From assembly GCA_033856175.1 (NCBI GenBank), contig JAWVFK010000024.1, forward strand, positions 24,165-88,164: DNA of 64,000 nucleotides. Direction: 5' to 3'. This document shows positions 53,732 through 61,946 of the stretch, piece by piece (positions within the stretch are counted from its first letter, which is position 1; each line of letters begins with the position of its first letter). The DNA is from JAWVFK01 sp033856175 (GTDB lineage: Bacteria; Actinomycetota; Thermoleophilia; Solirubrobacterales; 70-9). A program made the translations under genes and the position numbers. Below the pieces are notes generated by a model. That model had not been told where the DNA came from and did no database searches. It worked only from the letters and a program-made list of their open reading frames with translations.

Positions 53732-55051
53732 GTGAAGCGCTACCACGTCACGACGTTCGGCTGTCAGATGAACGAGCACGACTCCGAGCGGATGCGGGGG
53801 ATGCTCGAGTCGCTCGGCTACGACGAGGCCGGCTCGCGCGACGAGGCCGACCTGATCCTCTTCAACACCTGCTCGATCCGCGAGTCTGCCGACAGCCGCT
53901 TCACCGCCCACCTCGGTGAGGCCAAGCGCCTCAAGGGGGAGGACCCCAGCCGGATCGTCGGCGTCGGCGGCTGCTGGGCGCAGTCGGTCAAGGAGGAGGT
54001 CTTTGCCCGCTTCCCCTTCGTCGACGTCGCCTTCGGCCCCGGCCAGATCCATCGCCTCGCCGAGTTCCTGACCTCCGATTCGATCACCGCCCAGGGCTAC
54101 TTCGAGTTCGAGGATTTCTCCGGCCACCTGCCGGCGAAGCGCGAGCGCGAGTTCCAGGGCTGGCTGCAGATTTCCCAGGGCTGCAACTGCGTCTGCTCCT
54201 ACTGCATCGTCCCCTCGACCCGTGGCCGCGAGCAGAGCAGGCCGGCGGCGGAGCTGGTGGCCGAAGTCGAGCGGCTCGCCTCGGAGGGGGTCCGCGAGGT
54301 CACGCTGCTCGGCCAGAACGTCAACAGCTACGGGCGCGACCTGCCGGCCAAGAGCAAGCTCAGCTTCGCCGAGCTGCTGTCCCGGGTCGACGCCGTCGAG
54401 GGCATCGACCGGATCCGCTACACGAGCCCGCACCCGAAGGACATGCGCGAGGACGTGATCCGTGCCCACGCGGAGCTGCCGGCGCTCTGCGAGCACATCC
54501 ACCTGCCGCTGCAGTCGGGCTCGAGCCGCGTGCTGAAGACGATGCGGCGCACCTATGACCGCGAGCGCTACCTCGACCGCGTCGCCCAGATTCGCGAACA
54601 CGTTCCCGACTGCGCCCTGACGACCGACGTCATCGTCGGCTTCCCTGGCGAGACGGAGGCCGACTTCGCCGAGACGCTCGAGGTGATCGACGCGGTCGGC
54701 TACGACGGCGCCTTCACCTTCGTCTTCTCGCCACGGCGCGGGACCGAGGCGGCGACGCTGCCCGACCACGTCCCCCACCCGGTCAAGCGCGAGCGGATGG
54801 AGCGGCTCGTCGAGCTCGTCCAGCGCCGGGCCCGTGAGCGCGCCCAGCGCTTCGTCGGCCGGACGATGGAGGTGCTCGTCGAGGGCCCGAGCCGGACCGA
54901 CCCGACGCGGCTGCGCGGCCGCACGCGCCACAACAAGGCGGTCAACTTCGAGGGCACGGCGGCCCCGGGTGAGCTGGTCGAGGTCGAGATCGGCGCGGCG
55001 ACGTCGATGACGCTGAGCGGCGCCGAGCGGCTTCTCAGCCGCACCGCCTAG
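53732..55051 (+). CDS. miaB: tRNA-2-methylthio-N6-dimethylallyladenosine synthase
   Basis: A 439-residue radical SAM methylthiotransferase acting on A37 of tRNA. The N-terminal auxiliary-cluster cysteines are in TFGCQMNEHDS, FNTCSIRES and GGCWAQS; the radical SAM CxxxCxxC motif is GCNCVCSYCIVPSTRG, and a C-terminal TRAM domain is present. It starts at a GTG. It is followed by miaA, which makes its substrate, 17 bases later. Confidence 0.95.
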   Translation: MKRYHVTTFGCQMNEHDSERMRGMLESLGYDEAGSRDEADLILFNTCSIRESADSRFTAHLGEAKRLKGEDPSRIVGVGGCWAQSVKEEVFARFPFVDVAFGPGQIHRLAEFLTSDSITAQGYFEFEDFSGHLPAKREREFQGWLQISQGCNCVCSYCIVPSTRGREQSRPAAELVAEVERLASEGVREVTLLGQNVNSYGRDLPAKSKLSFAELLSRVDAVEGIDRIRYTSPHPKDMREDVIRAHAELPALCEHIHLPLQSGSSRVLKTMRRTYDRERYLDRVAQIREHVPDCALTTDVIVGFPGETEADFAETLEVIDAVGYDGAFTFVFSPRRGTEAATLPDHVPHPVKRERMERLVELVQRRARERAQRFVGRTMEVLVEGPSRTDPTRLRGRTRHNKAVNFEGTAAPGELVEVEIGAATSMTLSGAERLLSRTA

Positions 55052-55067
55052 CTCGCCACCCCGGAGG

Positions 55068-55988
55068 ATGAAGGTGCTGGCGATCTTCGGGCCGACCGCC
55101 GTCGGCAAGACAGGCGTGGCGATCGCCATTGCCGAGAAGCTGCGCGAGCGCGGCGAGGACCCGGTGGCGGTCAACTGCGACTCGATCCAGGTCTACCGCG
55201 GGCTGGAGACGATCAGCGGCGCCGCGACCGCCGCCGAGCAGGCACGGCTCGAGCACCGGCTGCTCGGCTTCATCGAGCCGAGCGAGGAGTTCAGCGCCGG
55301 CCGCTATGCCGAGCTCGCTCATCGCGAGATCGACGCGCTGCTCGCCGCGGGCCGGCGGCCGATCGTCGTCGGCGGCACGGGCCTCTACCTGCGTGCGGCG
55401 CTGAGCGAGCTCGACCTGCGGCCGCCGGTGCCGGCGGAAATCCGTGCCGGCGTCGAGGCCGAGCTGGCGGCCCGCGGCCCGGAGGCGCTGCGCTCCGAGC
55501 TCGAGGACGATGTTGCCGAGGGCGTCCATCCCGCCGACCGCAAGCGAATCGCGCGGCTGGTCGAGCTCCAGCGCGCCGGGATCCAGCCGGCGGCCGACAG
55601 CGAGCAGCTCTGGGCCGGCGAGATGCGCCATCCGGGTGTGCTGGTCGGCCTGACCGTCGAGCGCGCGCTGCTGGCGGCTCGGATCGACGCCCGTGTCGAG
55701 GAGATGGCGGCCGCGGGCGCCGCCGAGGAGGCGTGTGCGTTCGAAGCCGCGGGCGCCTCACGCACGGCCCTGGCGGCGATCGGCCTGCGCGAGCTCGCCG
55801 CCGGCGATCTCGAGGCGGTCAAGGCCGCCCATCGCCGCTACGCCCGCCGCCAGCTGGTCTGGATGCGGAAGATGGTCGACGAGGCCAGCGCCGCCAGCGC
55901 CGCCAGCGCCGCCGACGCGCGGCTGATCGACCGCGACGACCGCGACGACGCCGACCTGGCCGCCGAGATCGTCGCCGCCCTCGACTGA
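55068..55988 (+). CDS. miaA: tRNA dimethylallyltransferase
   Basis: A 306-residue enzyme adding dimethylallyl to A37 of tRNA. The P-loop FGPTAVGKTGVAIA, the substrate segment NCDSIQVYRGLETISG, PIVVGGTGLYLRAAL and YARRQLVWMRKM are clear. A small repetitive SAASAASAADA-type stretch lies near the end. It forms an operon with miaB. Confidence 0.95.
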   Translation: MKVLAIFGPTAVGKTGVAIAIAEKLRERGEDPVAVNCDSIQVYRGLETISGAATAAEQARLEHRLLGFIEPSEEFSAGRYAELAHREIDALLAAGRRPIVVGGTGLYLRAALSELDLRPPVPAEIRAGVEAELAARGPEALRSELEDDVAEGVHPADRKRIARLVELQRAGIQPAADSEQLWAGEMRHPGVLVGLTVERALLAARIDARVEEMAAAGAAEEACAFEAAGASRTALAAIGLRELAAGDLEAVKAAHRRYARRQLVWMRKMVDEASAASAASAADARLIDRDDRDDADLAAEIVAALD

Positions 55989-55990
55989 GC

Positions 55991-55996
55991 GATACT
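55991..55996 (+). promoter_or_regulatory. -10 element upstream of dapF
   Basis: GATACT, followed by GCGC as at dapA, lies 8 bases before an ATG that opens a 21-codon frame ending at the dapF start. Confidence 0.45.
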
Positions 55997-56004
55997 GCGC
56001 GCCG

Positions 56005-56070
56005 ATGGGAATGCCGTCGCCCCAGATCATCGGAGCCGAGGTCTCGATGCCGGCGAGGGCGCGCCCGTGA
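56005..56070 (+). CDS. possible 21-residue leader peptide coupled to dapF
   Basis: A short frame (MGMPSPQIIGAEV...) starts 8 bases after a GATACT -10 hexamer, as leaderless genes here do, and its TGA overlaps the dapF GTG by the usual GTGA. Reinitiation could couple its translation to dapF. It contains no run of lysine codons, so classical lysine attenuation is not indicated. It could equally be an untranslated leader. Confidence 0.35.
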   Translation: MGMPSPQIIGAEVSMPARARP

Positions 56071-56897
56071 AGTTCGAGAAGTGGCAGGCGCTCGGCAACG
56101 ACTACGCGATCGTCGAGGCGGCGGCGCTGCCATGGGAGCTGACCGCCGAGCGCGTTCGCGCCTTCTGCGAGCCCCACTTCGGCGTCGGCGCCGACGGCAT
56201 CCTGCTGCTCTCGCCCGGCGACGTCGACGTGGTCGCCAACCTGCGGATCTTCAACCCCGACGGCTCCGAGGCCGAGCTGTCAGGCAACGGAGCCCGCGAG
56301 GCGGCGATGTACCTGCGCCGCTCCGGTTGGACCGAAGCCGACGAGTTCGCGATCGGCACCCCCTCAGGCGTCGTCCGGCCGAAGATCCTCGACGAGCGAA
56401 CCTGCGCAATGGAGATCGGCCGCGCTTCGACCAGCTCTGCGGACTTTCCCAGTGGCGGCAGCGACGGTCGCGGCATCGTCAGCGCGGCCGGCCGCGAGTT
56501 CAGCTTCCAACACGTCTCGATCGGCAACCCCCAATGCGTGATCGACGTCGGCGACGAGGTCGAGGCGATCAGCCTCGAGGCATACGGCCAAGACATCGAG
56601 CACAGCAACCTCTTCCCGAATCGAACCAACGTCTCGTTCATCCGAATCGAAGGCAGCAACGTCCGAGCCCGCATCTGGGAACGCGGCGTGGGGGAGACGC
56701 TCTCCTCCGGCACCGGCGCCAGCGGCGCCGCCATTGCCGCTTTTCTTCGAGGCTCGGCCAGCCCGATAGCGGTGAACCTCGACGGCGGCGAACTCGAAGT
56801 CGCGGTGTCAGACAACCTCGACGTGCTCCTCACAGGCTGGGCCGAACGCGTCTACGCCGGAGAACTCTCAGACGCGCTCCTCAAACGGCTCGCATAA
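56067..56897 (+). CDS. dapF: diaminopimelate epimerase homologue with both catalytic cysteines replaced by serine
   Basis: A 276-residue protein with the two-domain DapF fold: KWQALGNDYAIVEA at the start, HFGVGADGILLL, RIFNPDGSEAELSGNGARE, VSIGNPQCVID and ERGVGETLSSGTGAS. In E. coli DapF the catalytic residues are Cys73 of QCGNGARC and Cys217 of ACGSGA. Here the matching residues are Ser72 (codon 56280-56282) and Ser214 (56706-56708). Family membership is clear, but normal two-base epimerase chemistry is doubtful. The GTG start overlaps a short upstream frame. The 3' third uses many A-ending codons. It lies 192 bases before dapL, which supports a role on LL-diaminopimelate or a relative. Confidence 0.88.
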   Translation: MKFEKWQALGNDYAIVEAAALPWELTAERVRAFCEPHFGVGADGILLLSPGDVDVVANLRIFNPDGSEAELSGNGAREAAMYLRRSGWTEADEFAIGTPSGVVRPKILDERTCAMEIGRASTSSADFPSGGSDGRGIVSAAGREFSFQHVSIGNPQCVIDVGDEVEAISLEAYGQDIEHSNLFPNRTNVSFIRIEGSNVRARIWERGVGETLSSGTGASGAAIAAFLRGSASPIAVNLDGGELEVAVSDNLDVLLTGWAERVYAGELSDALLKRLA

Positions 56898-56902
56898 GCC
56901 AC

Positions 56903-56977
56903 CGTTCCTCGCGCGGGTGGCGCCGGAAAAAATGGGCGCCGAGGAACGCCGGTACCGCAGGTGTCCATTTTTTCCGG
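56903..56977. repeat. palindromic element between dapF and dapL
   Basis: CCGGAAAAAATGG (56923-56935) and CCATTTTTTCCGG (56965-56977) are perfect 13-bp inverted arms around 29 bases. A second, overlapping pair is CGTTCCTCG (56903-56911) with CGAGGAACG (56939-56947). The structure can serve as a terminator for dapF, but the overlapping arms resemble REP/MITE-like elements. No transposase is nearby. Confidence 0.75.
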
Positions 56978-56992
56978 GGACAGGACCCGCGC

Positions 56993-57066
56993 GCCGATCC
57001 ACCGGTCCCTAATCCCGTGGGCCGATCCACCGGTCCCTGATCCCGCGCACCGATTCACCGATCCCT
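56993..57066. repeat. 28-bp tandem repeat, 2.6 copies
   Basis: GCCGATCCACCGGTCCCT occurs at 56993-57010 and 57021-57038, and a variant ACCGATTCACCGATCCCT at 57049-57066, giving an exact 28-bp period. There are no unique spacers, so it is not a CRISPR. It ends 24 bases before the dapL start and abuts its presumed -10. Confidence 0.85.
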
Positions 57067-57074
57067 GAGAGAGA

Positions 57075-57080
57075 TAGCCT
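57075..57080 (+). promoter_or_regulatory. candidate -10 element of dapL
   Basis: TAGCCT is 9 bases before the dapL ATG, immediately after the 28-bp tandem repeats, which would occupy the -35 to -90 region. Confidence 0.35.
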
Positions 57081-57089
57081 CCGCACCCC

Positions 57090-58259
57090 ATGGCCCTAAC
57101 CGACCCCTCCAAGCGCGTCCAGGCGCTCCCGCCCTACATGTTCGCCGAGCTGGAGCGAAAGGTCGCGGACAAGAAGGCCGCCGGCATCGACGTCATCAGC
57201 CTCGGAATCGGCGACCCCGACTACCCGACGTTTCCTCACGTCGTCGAAGCGATGCAGGCTGCCGTCGCCGACCCCGGCAACCAGAAGTACCCGACGAACC
57301 GAGGCCGCGGCGAGTTCCGCGAGGCGCTGGCGCGGTTCTACTCGGCGCGGTTCGGCGTCGAGATCGATTCCGAGGACGGGGTCATCCCCGCGATCGGAGC
57401 GAAGGAGTGCATCTACAACCTCTGCTTCGCCTTCCTCGACCCAGGCGACGTCGCGCTGGCATCGGATCCGGGTTACCCGGTCTACACCGGCGGACCGCTG
57501 CTAGCCGGCGGCAAGGCCGAGCTGCTGCCATTGAAGCCCGAGCTGGGCTTCGCCCCCGACCTCGACGCCGTGTCCGCCGAGATCGCCGCCAAGGCGAGGC
57601 TGATGTTCCTCAACTTCCCCAACAACCCCACCGGCGCGATCGTGCCCGAGGGGTTCTTCGAGCGCGCCGTCGAGTTCGCCCGCGAGCACGAGCTGCTCGT
57701 CGTCCACGACAGCGCCTACTCGGAGACCACCTACGACGGCTACGTCGCGCCGAGCTTCCTCGCGACCCCAGGGGCGATGGACGTCGGCGTCGAGGTCTTC
57801 TCGCTCTCCAAGGGGTTCAACATGACCGGCTGGCGCTGCGCCGCGATCCTCGGCAATCCCGAGGCGGTGCGCTCCTACTGGCAGCTGAAGACGAACGTCG
57901 ACTCGGGGCTCTTCGAGGCGACCCAGCTGGCCGGTGCGGCGGCGCTGGACGGGCCGCGCGAGGCGATCGAGGAGATGAATGCGATCTACGCGCGCCGGCG
58001 CGACCTCGTCATCGGCGCGCTGCGCGAGATCGGCGTCGAGGTCGATCCGCCGAAGGGCACGATCTACGTCTGGGCGCCTGTGCCCGAGGGCCACAGCTCG
58101 ACCTCATTCTGCGAGCTCGTTCTCGAGCAGGCCGCGGTGATCGTCTCGCCGGGCTCGATGTATGGGCCCAGCGGCGAGGGCTTCTTCCGGATATCGCTGA
58201 CGACGCCCGACGAGCGGATCAGCGAAGCGGTCGAGCGCCTGCGCGAGCATCTGGCCTGA
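57090..58259 (+). CDS. dapL: LL-diaminopimelate aminotransferase-like class I aminotransferase
   Basis: A 389-residue PLP enzyme. LPPYMFAELERKVADKKAAG and SLGIGDPDYPTFPHVVEA are the typical N terminus of the DapL2-type enzymes; NFPNNPTGAI and the PLP lysine in SLSKGFNMTGWR follow. It would convert tetrahydrodipicolinate directly to LL-diaminopimelate, bypassing DapD/C/E or Ddh. Neighbouring dapF and the presence of dapA and dapB in the window support this; another alpha-aminotransferase function cannot be excluded from sequence alone. Confidence 0.85.
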   Translation: MALTDPSKRVQALPPYMFAELERKVADKKAAGIDVISLGIGDPDYPTFPHVVEAMQAAVADPGNQKYPTNRGRGEFREALARFYSARFGVEIDSEDGVIPAIGAKECIYNLCFAFLDPGDVALASDPGYPVYTGGPLLAGGKAELLPLKPELGFAPDLDAVSAEIAAKARLMFLNFPNNPTGAIVPEGFFERAVEFAREHELLVVHDSAYSETTYDGYVAPSFLATPGAMDVGVEVFSLSKGFNMTGWRCAAILGNPEAVRSYWQLKTNVDSGLFEATQLAGAAALDGPREAIEEMNAIYARRRDLVIGALREIGVEVDPPKGTIYVWAPVPEGHSSTSFCELVLEQAAVIVSPGSMYGPSGEGFFRISLTTPDERISEAVERLREHLA

Positions 58260-58306
58260 TTAGGCCGCGTCGCGGTTGACTGGAAAGCGGGGTCCGGGAG
58301 AGAGGC

Positions 58307-59293
58307 TCAGGCCGAGGCGGGCAGCTTGCCTTCGGCCGCAAGCGTGTCGCGCAGTCCCTGCTCGAGCCCTCGCGGCGAGTAGCCCAGCTCGGCCGTCGCC
58401 TTGTCGTGCTTGGCCCAGTAGGTGACGCCGTCGGCGACGCTGACCATCTCGCTGAGGTTTGGCGGGAAGCCGAGCAGCGGCCCGACGACCGGGCCGACGG
58501 GGGCCGATAGCTTGACCACCGCGGTCGGCAGGCCCCGGGTGGGCTTGCGGCGGCCCAGCACTCGGGCGGTCGTCTGCAGCAGGTCGCGGTTGGTGCCCAA
58601 CTCGCCGCCGAGCACGTAGGCCTCGCCGGGCCTGCCCCTGTCGAGGGCGGCGACGATGCCGTCGGCGACGTCCTCGACGTAAACGAAGGTCAGGCCCGTC
58701 TCGGGAAAGGGGATCAGCGGCAGCCGGTGCTTGCGGAACTGCTCGACCATGTTGCCGAGCTCGGAGTGGTCGTCGGGGCCGTAGACGCCGCCGGGCTGGA
58801 CGATCACGCAGGGCAGGCCCTCGGCGATCAGCTGGCGGGCGATCAGGTGGGCCTGGTGCTTGGTCTCGTCGTAATAGGAGACGTAGTTGCGGTCGTGCTC
58901 GTGGGTCTCGTCGACGACCTCGCCGCGGGTGTTGCCGAAGGCGTTGACGGTCGAGACGTAGACGACCTTGCCTATCTTCTCGTCGAGGGCTGCGCGGAGG
59001 ACGTTCTCGGTGCCGACGACGTTGGCCTCGTAGAGCGCCGGCCGCTGCTTCTTCGGGATCCCGACCTTGTAGATCGCGGCGCCGTGGATGACGGCGTCAG
59101 CGCCGCGCATTCCCTCGCGGATCGCCGTCGAGTCGGTGAGATCGCCTGAGACCAGCTGGCAGCCGCGCTCGCTCAGCTCGCCTGCCTTCTCGGGACTGCG
59201 CACGAGGCAGACGACCTCGTCGCCGCGCTGGCGCAGCTTGCGGACGACGTGGCCGCCGATGAAGCCGGTGGCGCCGGTGACGAAGACCTTCAC
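58307..59293 (-). CDS. NAD-dependent epimerase/dehydratase (atypical/extended SDR)
   Basis: A 328-residue SDR. The Rossmann motif VTGATGFIGGHVVRKL is N-terminal, the Ser region is VVYVSTVNAFG and the Tyr-Lys pair is YYDETKHQAHLIA. FVYVEDVADGIVAAL and GEAYVLGGE complete the fold, as in the dihydroflavonol-reductase-like group. It starts at a GTG with TAGGCT 7 bases upstream on the minus strand. Substrate unknown; it is divergent from hflX. Confidence 0.9.
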   Translation of the reverse strand: MKVFVTGATGFIGGHVVRKLRQRGDEVVCLVRSPEKAGELSERGCQLVSGDLTDSTAIREGMRGADAVIHGAAIYKVGIPKKQRPALYEANVVGTENVLRAALDEKIGKVVYVSTVNAFGNTRGEVVDETHEHDRNYVSYYDETKHQAHLIARQLIAEGLPCVIVQPGGVYGPDDHSELGNMVEQFRKHRLPLIPFPETGLTFVYVEDVADGIVAALDRGRPGEAYVLGGELGTNRDLLQTTARVLGRRKPTRGLPTAVVKLSAPVGPVVGPLLGFPPNLSEMVSVADGVTYWAKHDKATAELGYSPRGLEQGLRDTLAAEGKLPASA

Positions 59294-59361
59294 GGCCGCA
59301 AGCCTAGATCAATCGCCAAACGACGATCGAGCCCGCGCCGGGCGCCACCTCGACCCGCCCC

Positions 59362-59367
59362 TAACAT
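59362..59367 (+). promoter_or_regulatory. -10 element of hflX
   Basis: TAACAT lies 7 bases before the GTG start at 59375, identical to the hexamer before the response regulator. Confidence 0.45.
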
Positions 59368-59374
59368 CAAGAGC

Positions 59375-60706
59375 GTGGGTGGCAAGGACGGACGCGGCCG
59401 CAAGGCCCAGAGCAGCTACGCCGCCGGCGGCGCGGGCGTTCGCAACCCGCGGGCACGCCAGCGAGCGCTGGCGATCGGCGTCATCGCCGAGGGCGACGCC
59501 GAAGACCCGCTCGCCGAGCTCAAGGAGCTGCTGCGGACAGCCGGTGTTGCGACGGCGGGGGAGATGGTCCAGCGCCGCTCCGCGCCCGACCCGGATCGTT
59601 ACTTCGGCCGCGGCAAGCTGGCCAAGCTGAAGGAGGCGGTCAAGGCCGCCGACGCCAACCTCGTCGCCTGCGACGACGAGCTCGCGCCGCGACAGGAGCG
59701 CAACCTCGAGTCCGAGCTGGGCGTGCCGGTGATCGACCGCACCGCGGTGATCCTCGACATCTTCGCCGACCATGCCCACAGCGCCGAGGGCAAGCTCCAG
59801 GTCGAGCTGGCGCAGCTCGAGTACAACCTGGCGCGGATGCGCGGCCTCTGGACGCATCTCGAGCGCCTCGGCGGCGGCATCGGCACGCGCGGACCGGGCG
59901 AGGCCCAGATCGAGACCGACCGCCGCCTCGCCCGCGACCGGATCGCCGGCCTGCGAGGGCGACTGGAGCGGCTGGAGCGCAACCGTGAGGTGATGCGGGC
60001 GCGCCGGGCCGGGGCGTCACTGCCGTCGCTGGCGCTCGCCGGCTACACCAACGCCGGCAAGTCGACCCTGCTGAACGCGCTGACCGGGGCCGAGGTCGGA
60101 GTGGGGGAGCGGCTCTTCCAGACCCTCGACCCGACGACGCGGTCCTACGAGCACAGCGGCCGCACCTATCTCGTCACCGACACGGTCGGCTTCATCGCCA
60201 AGCTGCCGCATCAGCTGGTCGAGGCCTTCAAGGCGACGCTCGAGGAGACGGTGCTCGCCGACCTCGTCGTCCACGTCGTCGACGGCTCGCTCGACGAAGA
60301 CGGCCTGGCGAAGGCGATCGCGGCGGTCGACGAGGTCCTCGAGGACATCGGCGCCGGCGAGATGCCGCGGCTCCTCGTCTTCAACAAGGCGGACCTGCTG
60401 AGCCCGGAGGAGCAGACCGAGCTGGCGCTGCGCCACCCCGGCTCGCTGCTGATCTCGGCCCGCGAGGGAGCGGGGATCGAGGGCCTCCAGGACGCGATCG
60501 AGAGGGCCTTCGCCGACACGCTGCGCGAGCTCGAGCTGGTGATCCCCTACAAGCACGGCGAGCGGCTCGCCGAGCTGCACGAGATCGCCGGTGAGCTCGA
60601 GCGCGAGGACGCCGCCGACGGCGTCCACGTCCGTGCCCGGGTTCCGGCCGGGCTGGCCCACCGCTTCGAGGCCTTCGCCGCCAACGGCAGCGCACGCCGC
60701 CGGTAG
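59375..60706 (+). CDS. hflX: GTPase HflX
   Basis: A 443-residue ribosome-associated GTPase that rescues stalled or hibernating ribosomes. The N-terminal HflX domain has PDPDRYFGRGKLAKLKEAV, ILDIFADHAHSAEGKLQVEL and GGIGTRGPGEAQIETDRR; the G domain has LAGYTNAGKSTLLNALTG, DTVGFIAKLPHQLVEAF and FNKADL. The frame is open upstream but the GTG at 59375 is chosen because a TAACAT -10 lies 7 bases before it. Confidence 0.94.
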   Translation: MGGKDGRGRKAQSSYAAGGAGVRNPRARQRALAIGVIAEGDAEDPLAELKELLRTAGVATAGEMVQRRSAPDPDRYFGRGKLAKLKEAVKAADANLVACDDELAPRQERNLESELGVPVIDRTAVILDIFADHAHSAEGKLQVELAQLEYNLARMRGLWTHLERLGGGIGTRGPGEAQIETDRRLARDRIAGLRGRLERLERNREVMRARRAGASLPSLALAGYTNAGKSTLLNALTGAEVGVGERLFQTLDPTTRSYEHSGRTYLVTDTVGFIAKLPHQLVEAFKATLEETVLADLVVHVVDGSLDEDGLAKAIAAVDEVLEDIGAGEMPRLLVFNKADLLSPEEQTELALRHPGSLLISAREGAGIEGLQDAIERAFADTLRELELVIPYKHGERLAELHEIAGELEREDAADGVHVRARVPAGLAHRFEAFAANGSARRR

Positions 60707-60709
60707 GGT
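60704..60709 (+). promoter_or_regulatory. candidate -10 element of dut
   Basis: TAGGGT overlaps the hflX stop codon and is 7 bases before the dut ATG. Confidence 0.3.
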
Positions 60710-60716
60710 GCGCTCG

Positions 60717-61148
60717 ATGCAGCTGCGGGTTGCCCTACTGAGCGACCGGGCGACCCTGCCGAGACGGGCGCATCCGGGCGACGCCGGCCTCGACCTCTAT
60801 GCGGCCGAGACGGCGAAGATCGGCCCCGGCGAGCGGGCGATGGTCGCGACCGGCATCGCGGTCGAGATTCCCGAAGGCCACGCCGGGCTGGTGCTGCCGC
60901 GCTCGGGCCTCGCCGCCCGCCACGGCATCGCCCTGGTGAACGCGCCCGGCCTGATCGACTGCGGCTATCGCGGTGAGGTCAGGGTGCTGTTGCTCAACAC
61001 CGATCGCTCGGAGGCGTTCGAGATCGCCGTCGGCGATCGCATCGCCCAGCTGCTGCTGACGCCGTTCGCCGCCGGCGTCGTCGTCGAGGTCGCAGAGCTC
61101 GACGAGACGGCTCGCGGCGAGGGCGGCTTCGGCTCGACGGGCGCTTAA
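60717..61148 (+). CDS. dut: dUTP diphosphatase
   Basis: A 143-residue trimeric dUTPase. All five motifs are visible: GDAGLDLYA, LPRSGLAARHGI, GLIDCGYRGEV, GDRIAQLLL and the C-terminal RGEGGFGSTG arm. It hydrolyses dUTP to dUMP, protecting DNA and feeding dTMP synthesis. The ATG at 60717 fits the family N terminus. Confidence 0.96.
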   Translation: MQLRVALLSDRATLPRRAHPGDAGLDLYAAETAKIGPGERAMVATGIAVEIPEGHAGLVLPRSGLAARHGIALVNAPGLIDCGYRGEVRVLLLNTDRSEAFEIAVGDRIAQLLLTPFAAGVVVEVAELDETARGEGGFGSTGA

Positions 61149-61157
61149 CCCGGCCGG

Positions 61158-61946
61158 TCAGCCCGCCGCCTGGCGGGCGGAGCGGTGAGCGGCCAGCTCG
61201 AGCGAGTCGTCGAGCGGCTCGAGCTCGATCGGCTCGCCGTAGCGCCGCTCGAGGGCGCGCTCGATCAGCAGGTCGGCGAGCCAGGCGTTCTTCGGCAGCA
61301 GCGGGCCGTGGAGATAGGTCCCGATCATGTTGAGGCGCCGCACTCCTTCGGTCCCGTCGCTGCTGTTGTTGCCGTGGCCGGAGAGGACTCGTCCGAGCGG
61401 CGTCGCTTCGGCGCCGAGGTGGGTGCGGCCACCGTGGTTCTCGAAACCCGCGAGCTCTCTCCCAGGCGGCGGCGCCGTGCCGGAGCCGGCCGGATCGGCC
61501 GCGCCCTCGAGCACGACCTCGATCGCCACGTTGCCGATCAGCCGCTTGCCGGGCTCCCTGACCGTCTCGAGGTCGGCGAGGCCGAGCCCGGGCACCCTGC
61601 GCTCGGCCAGCTGGTAGCTGTGGCCGAGCAGCTGGTAGCCGCCACAGACGGCGAGGACGACGGCGCCGTCCTCGACCGCCATCGCCAGCGAGTTGCGCTT
61701 GCTGCGCAGCATGTCCTCGGCCACCAGGACCTGGTCGCGGTCCTGGCCGCCGCCGATGTAGAAGAGGTCGTGCCCGGCGGCGTCGATCGGCTCACCCGGC
61801 CCGGCGGCGGCGTAGGCGAAGCCGATGCCCCGCCACTCGCAGCGACGGCGGAGGAAGATGATGTTGCCGCGATCGGCATAGATGTTCATCTGCTCGGGGT
61901 AGAGGGCCAGCAGGCGCAGCTCGAGCTCGGTTCCACGCTCAGACAT
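61158..61946 (-). CDS. gatD: lipid II isoglutaminyl synthase, glutamine amidotransferase subunit
   Basis: A 262-residue CobB/CobQ-like class I amidotransferase. It begins LALYPEQMNIYADRGNIIFL as in GatD; the nucleophile Cys is in VLAVCGGYQLLG and the His in GTYLHGPLLPKNAWLAD. With MurT it amidates the D-glutamate of lipid II to D-isoglutamine. It is in an operon with murT but separated from it by a methyltransferase gene, and overlaps that gene by 8 bases. Confidence 0.9.
   Translation of the reverse strand: MSERGTELELRLLALYPEQMNIYADRGNIIFLRRRCEWRGIGFAYAAAGPGEPIDAAGHDLFYIGGGQDRDQVLVAEDMLRSKRNSLAMAVEDGAVVLAVCGGYQLLGHSYQLAERRVPGLGLADLETVREPGKRLIGNVAIEVVLEGAADPAGSGTAPPPGRELAGFENHGGRTHLGAEATPLGRVLSGHGNNSSDGTEGVRRLNMIGTYLHGPLLPKNAWLADLLIERALERRYGEPIELEPLDDSLELAAHRSARQAAG

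Noticed and set aside
56993..57066. Possible CRISPR array
   Set aside because: The 28-bp units follow each other directly with no unique spacers and no cas genes are present.
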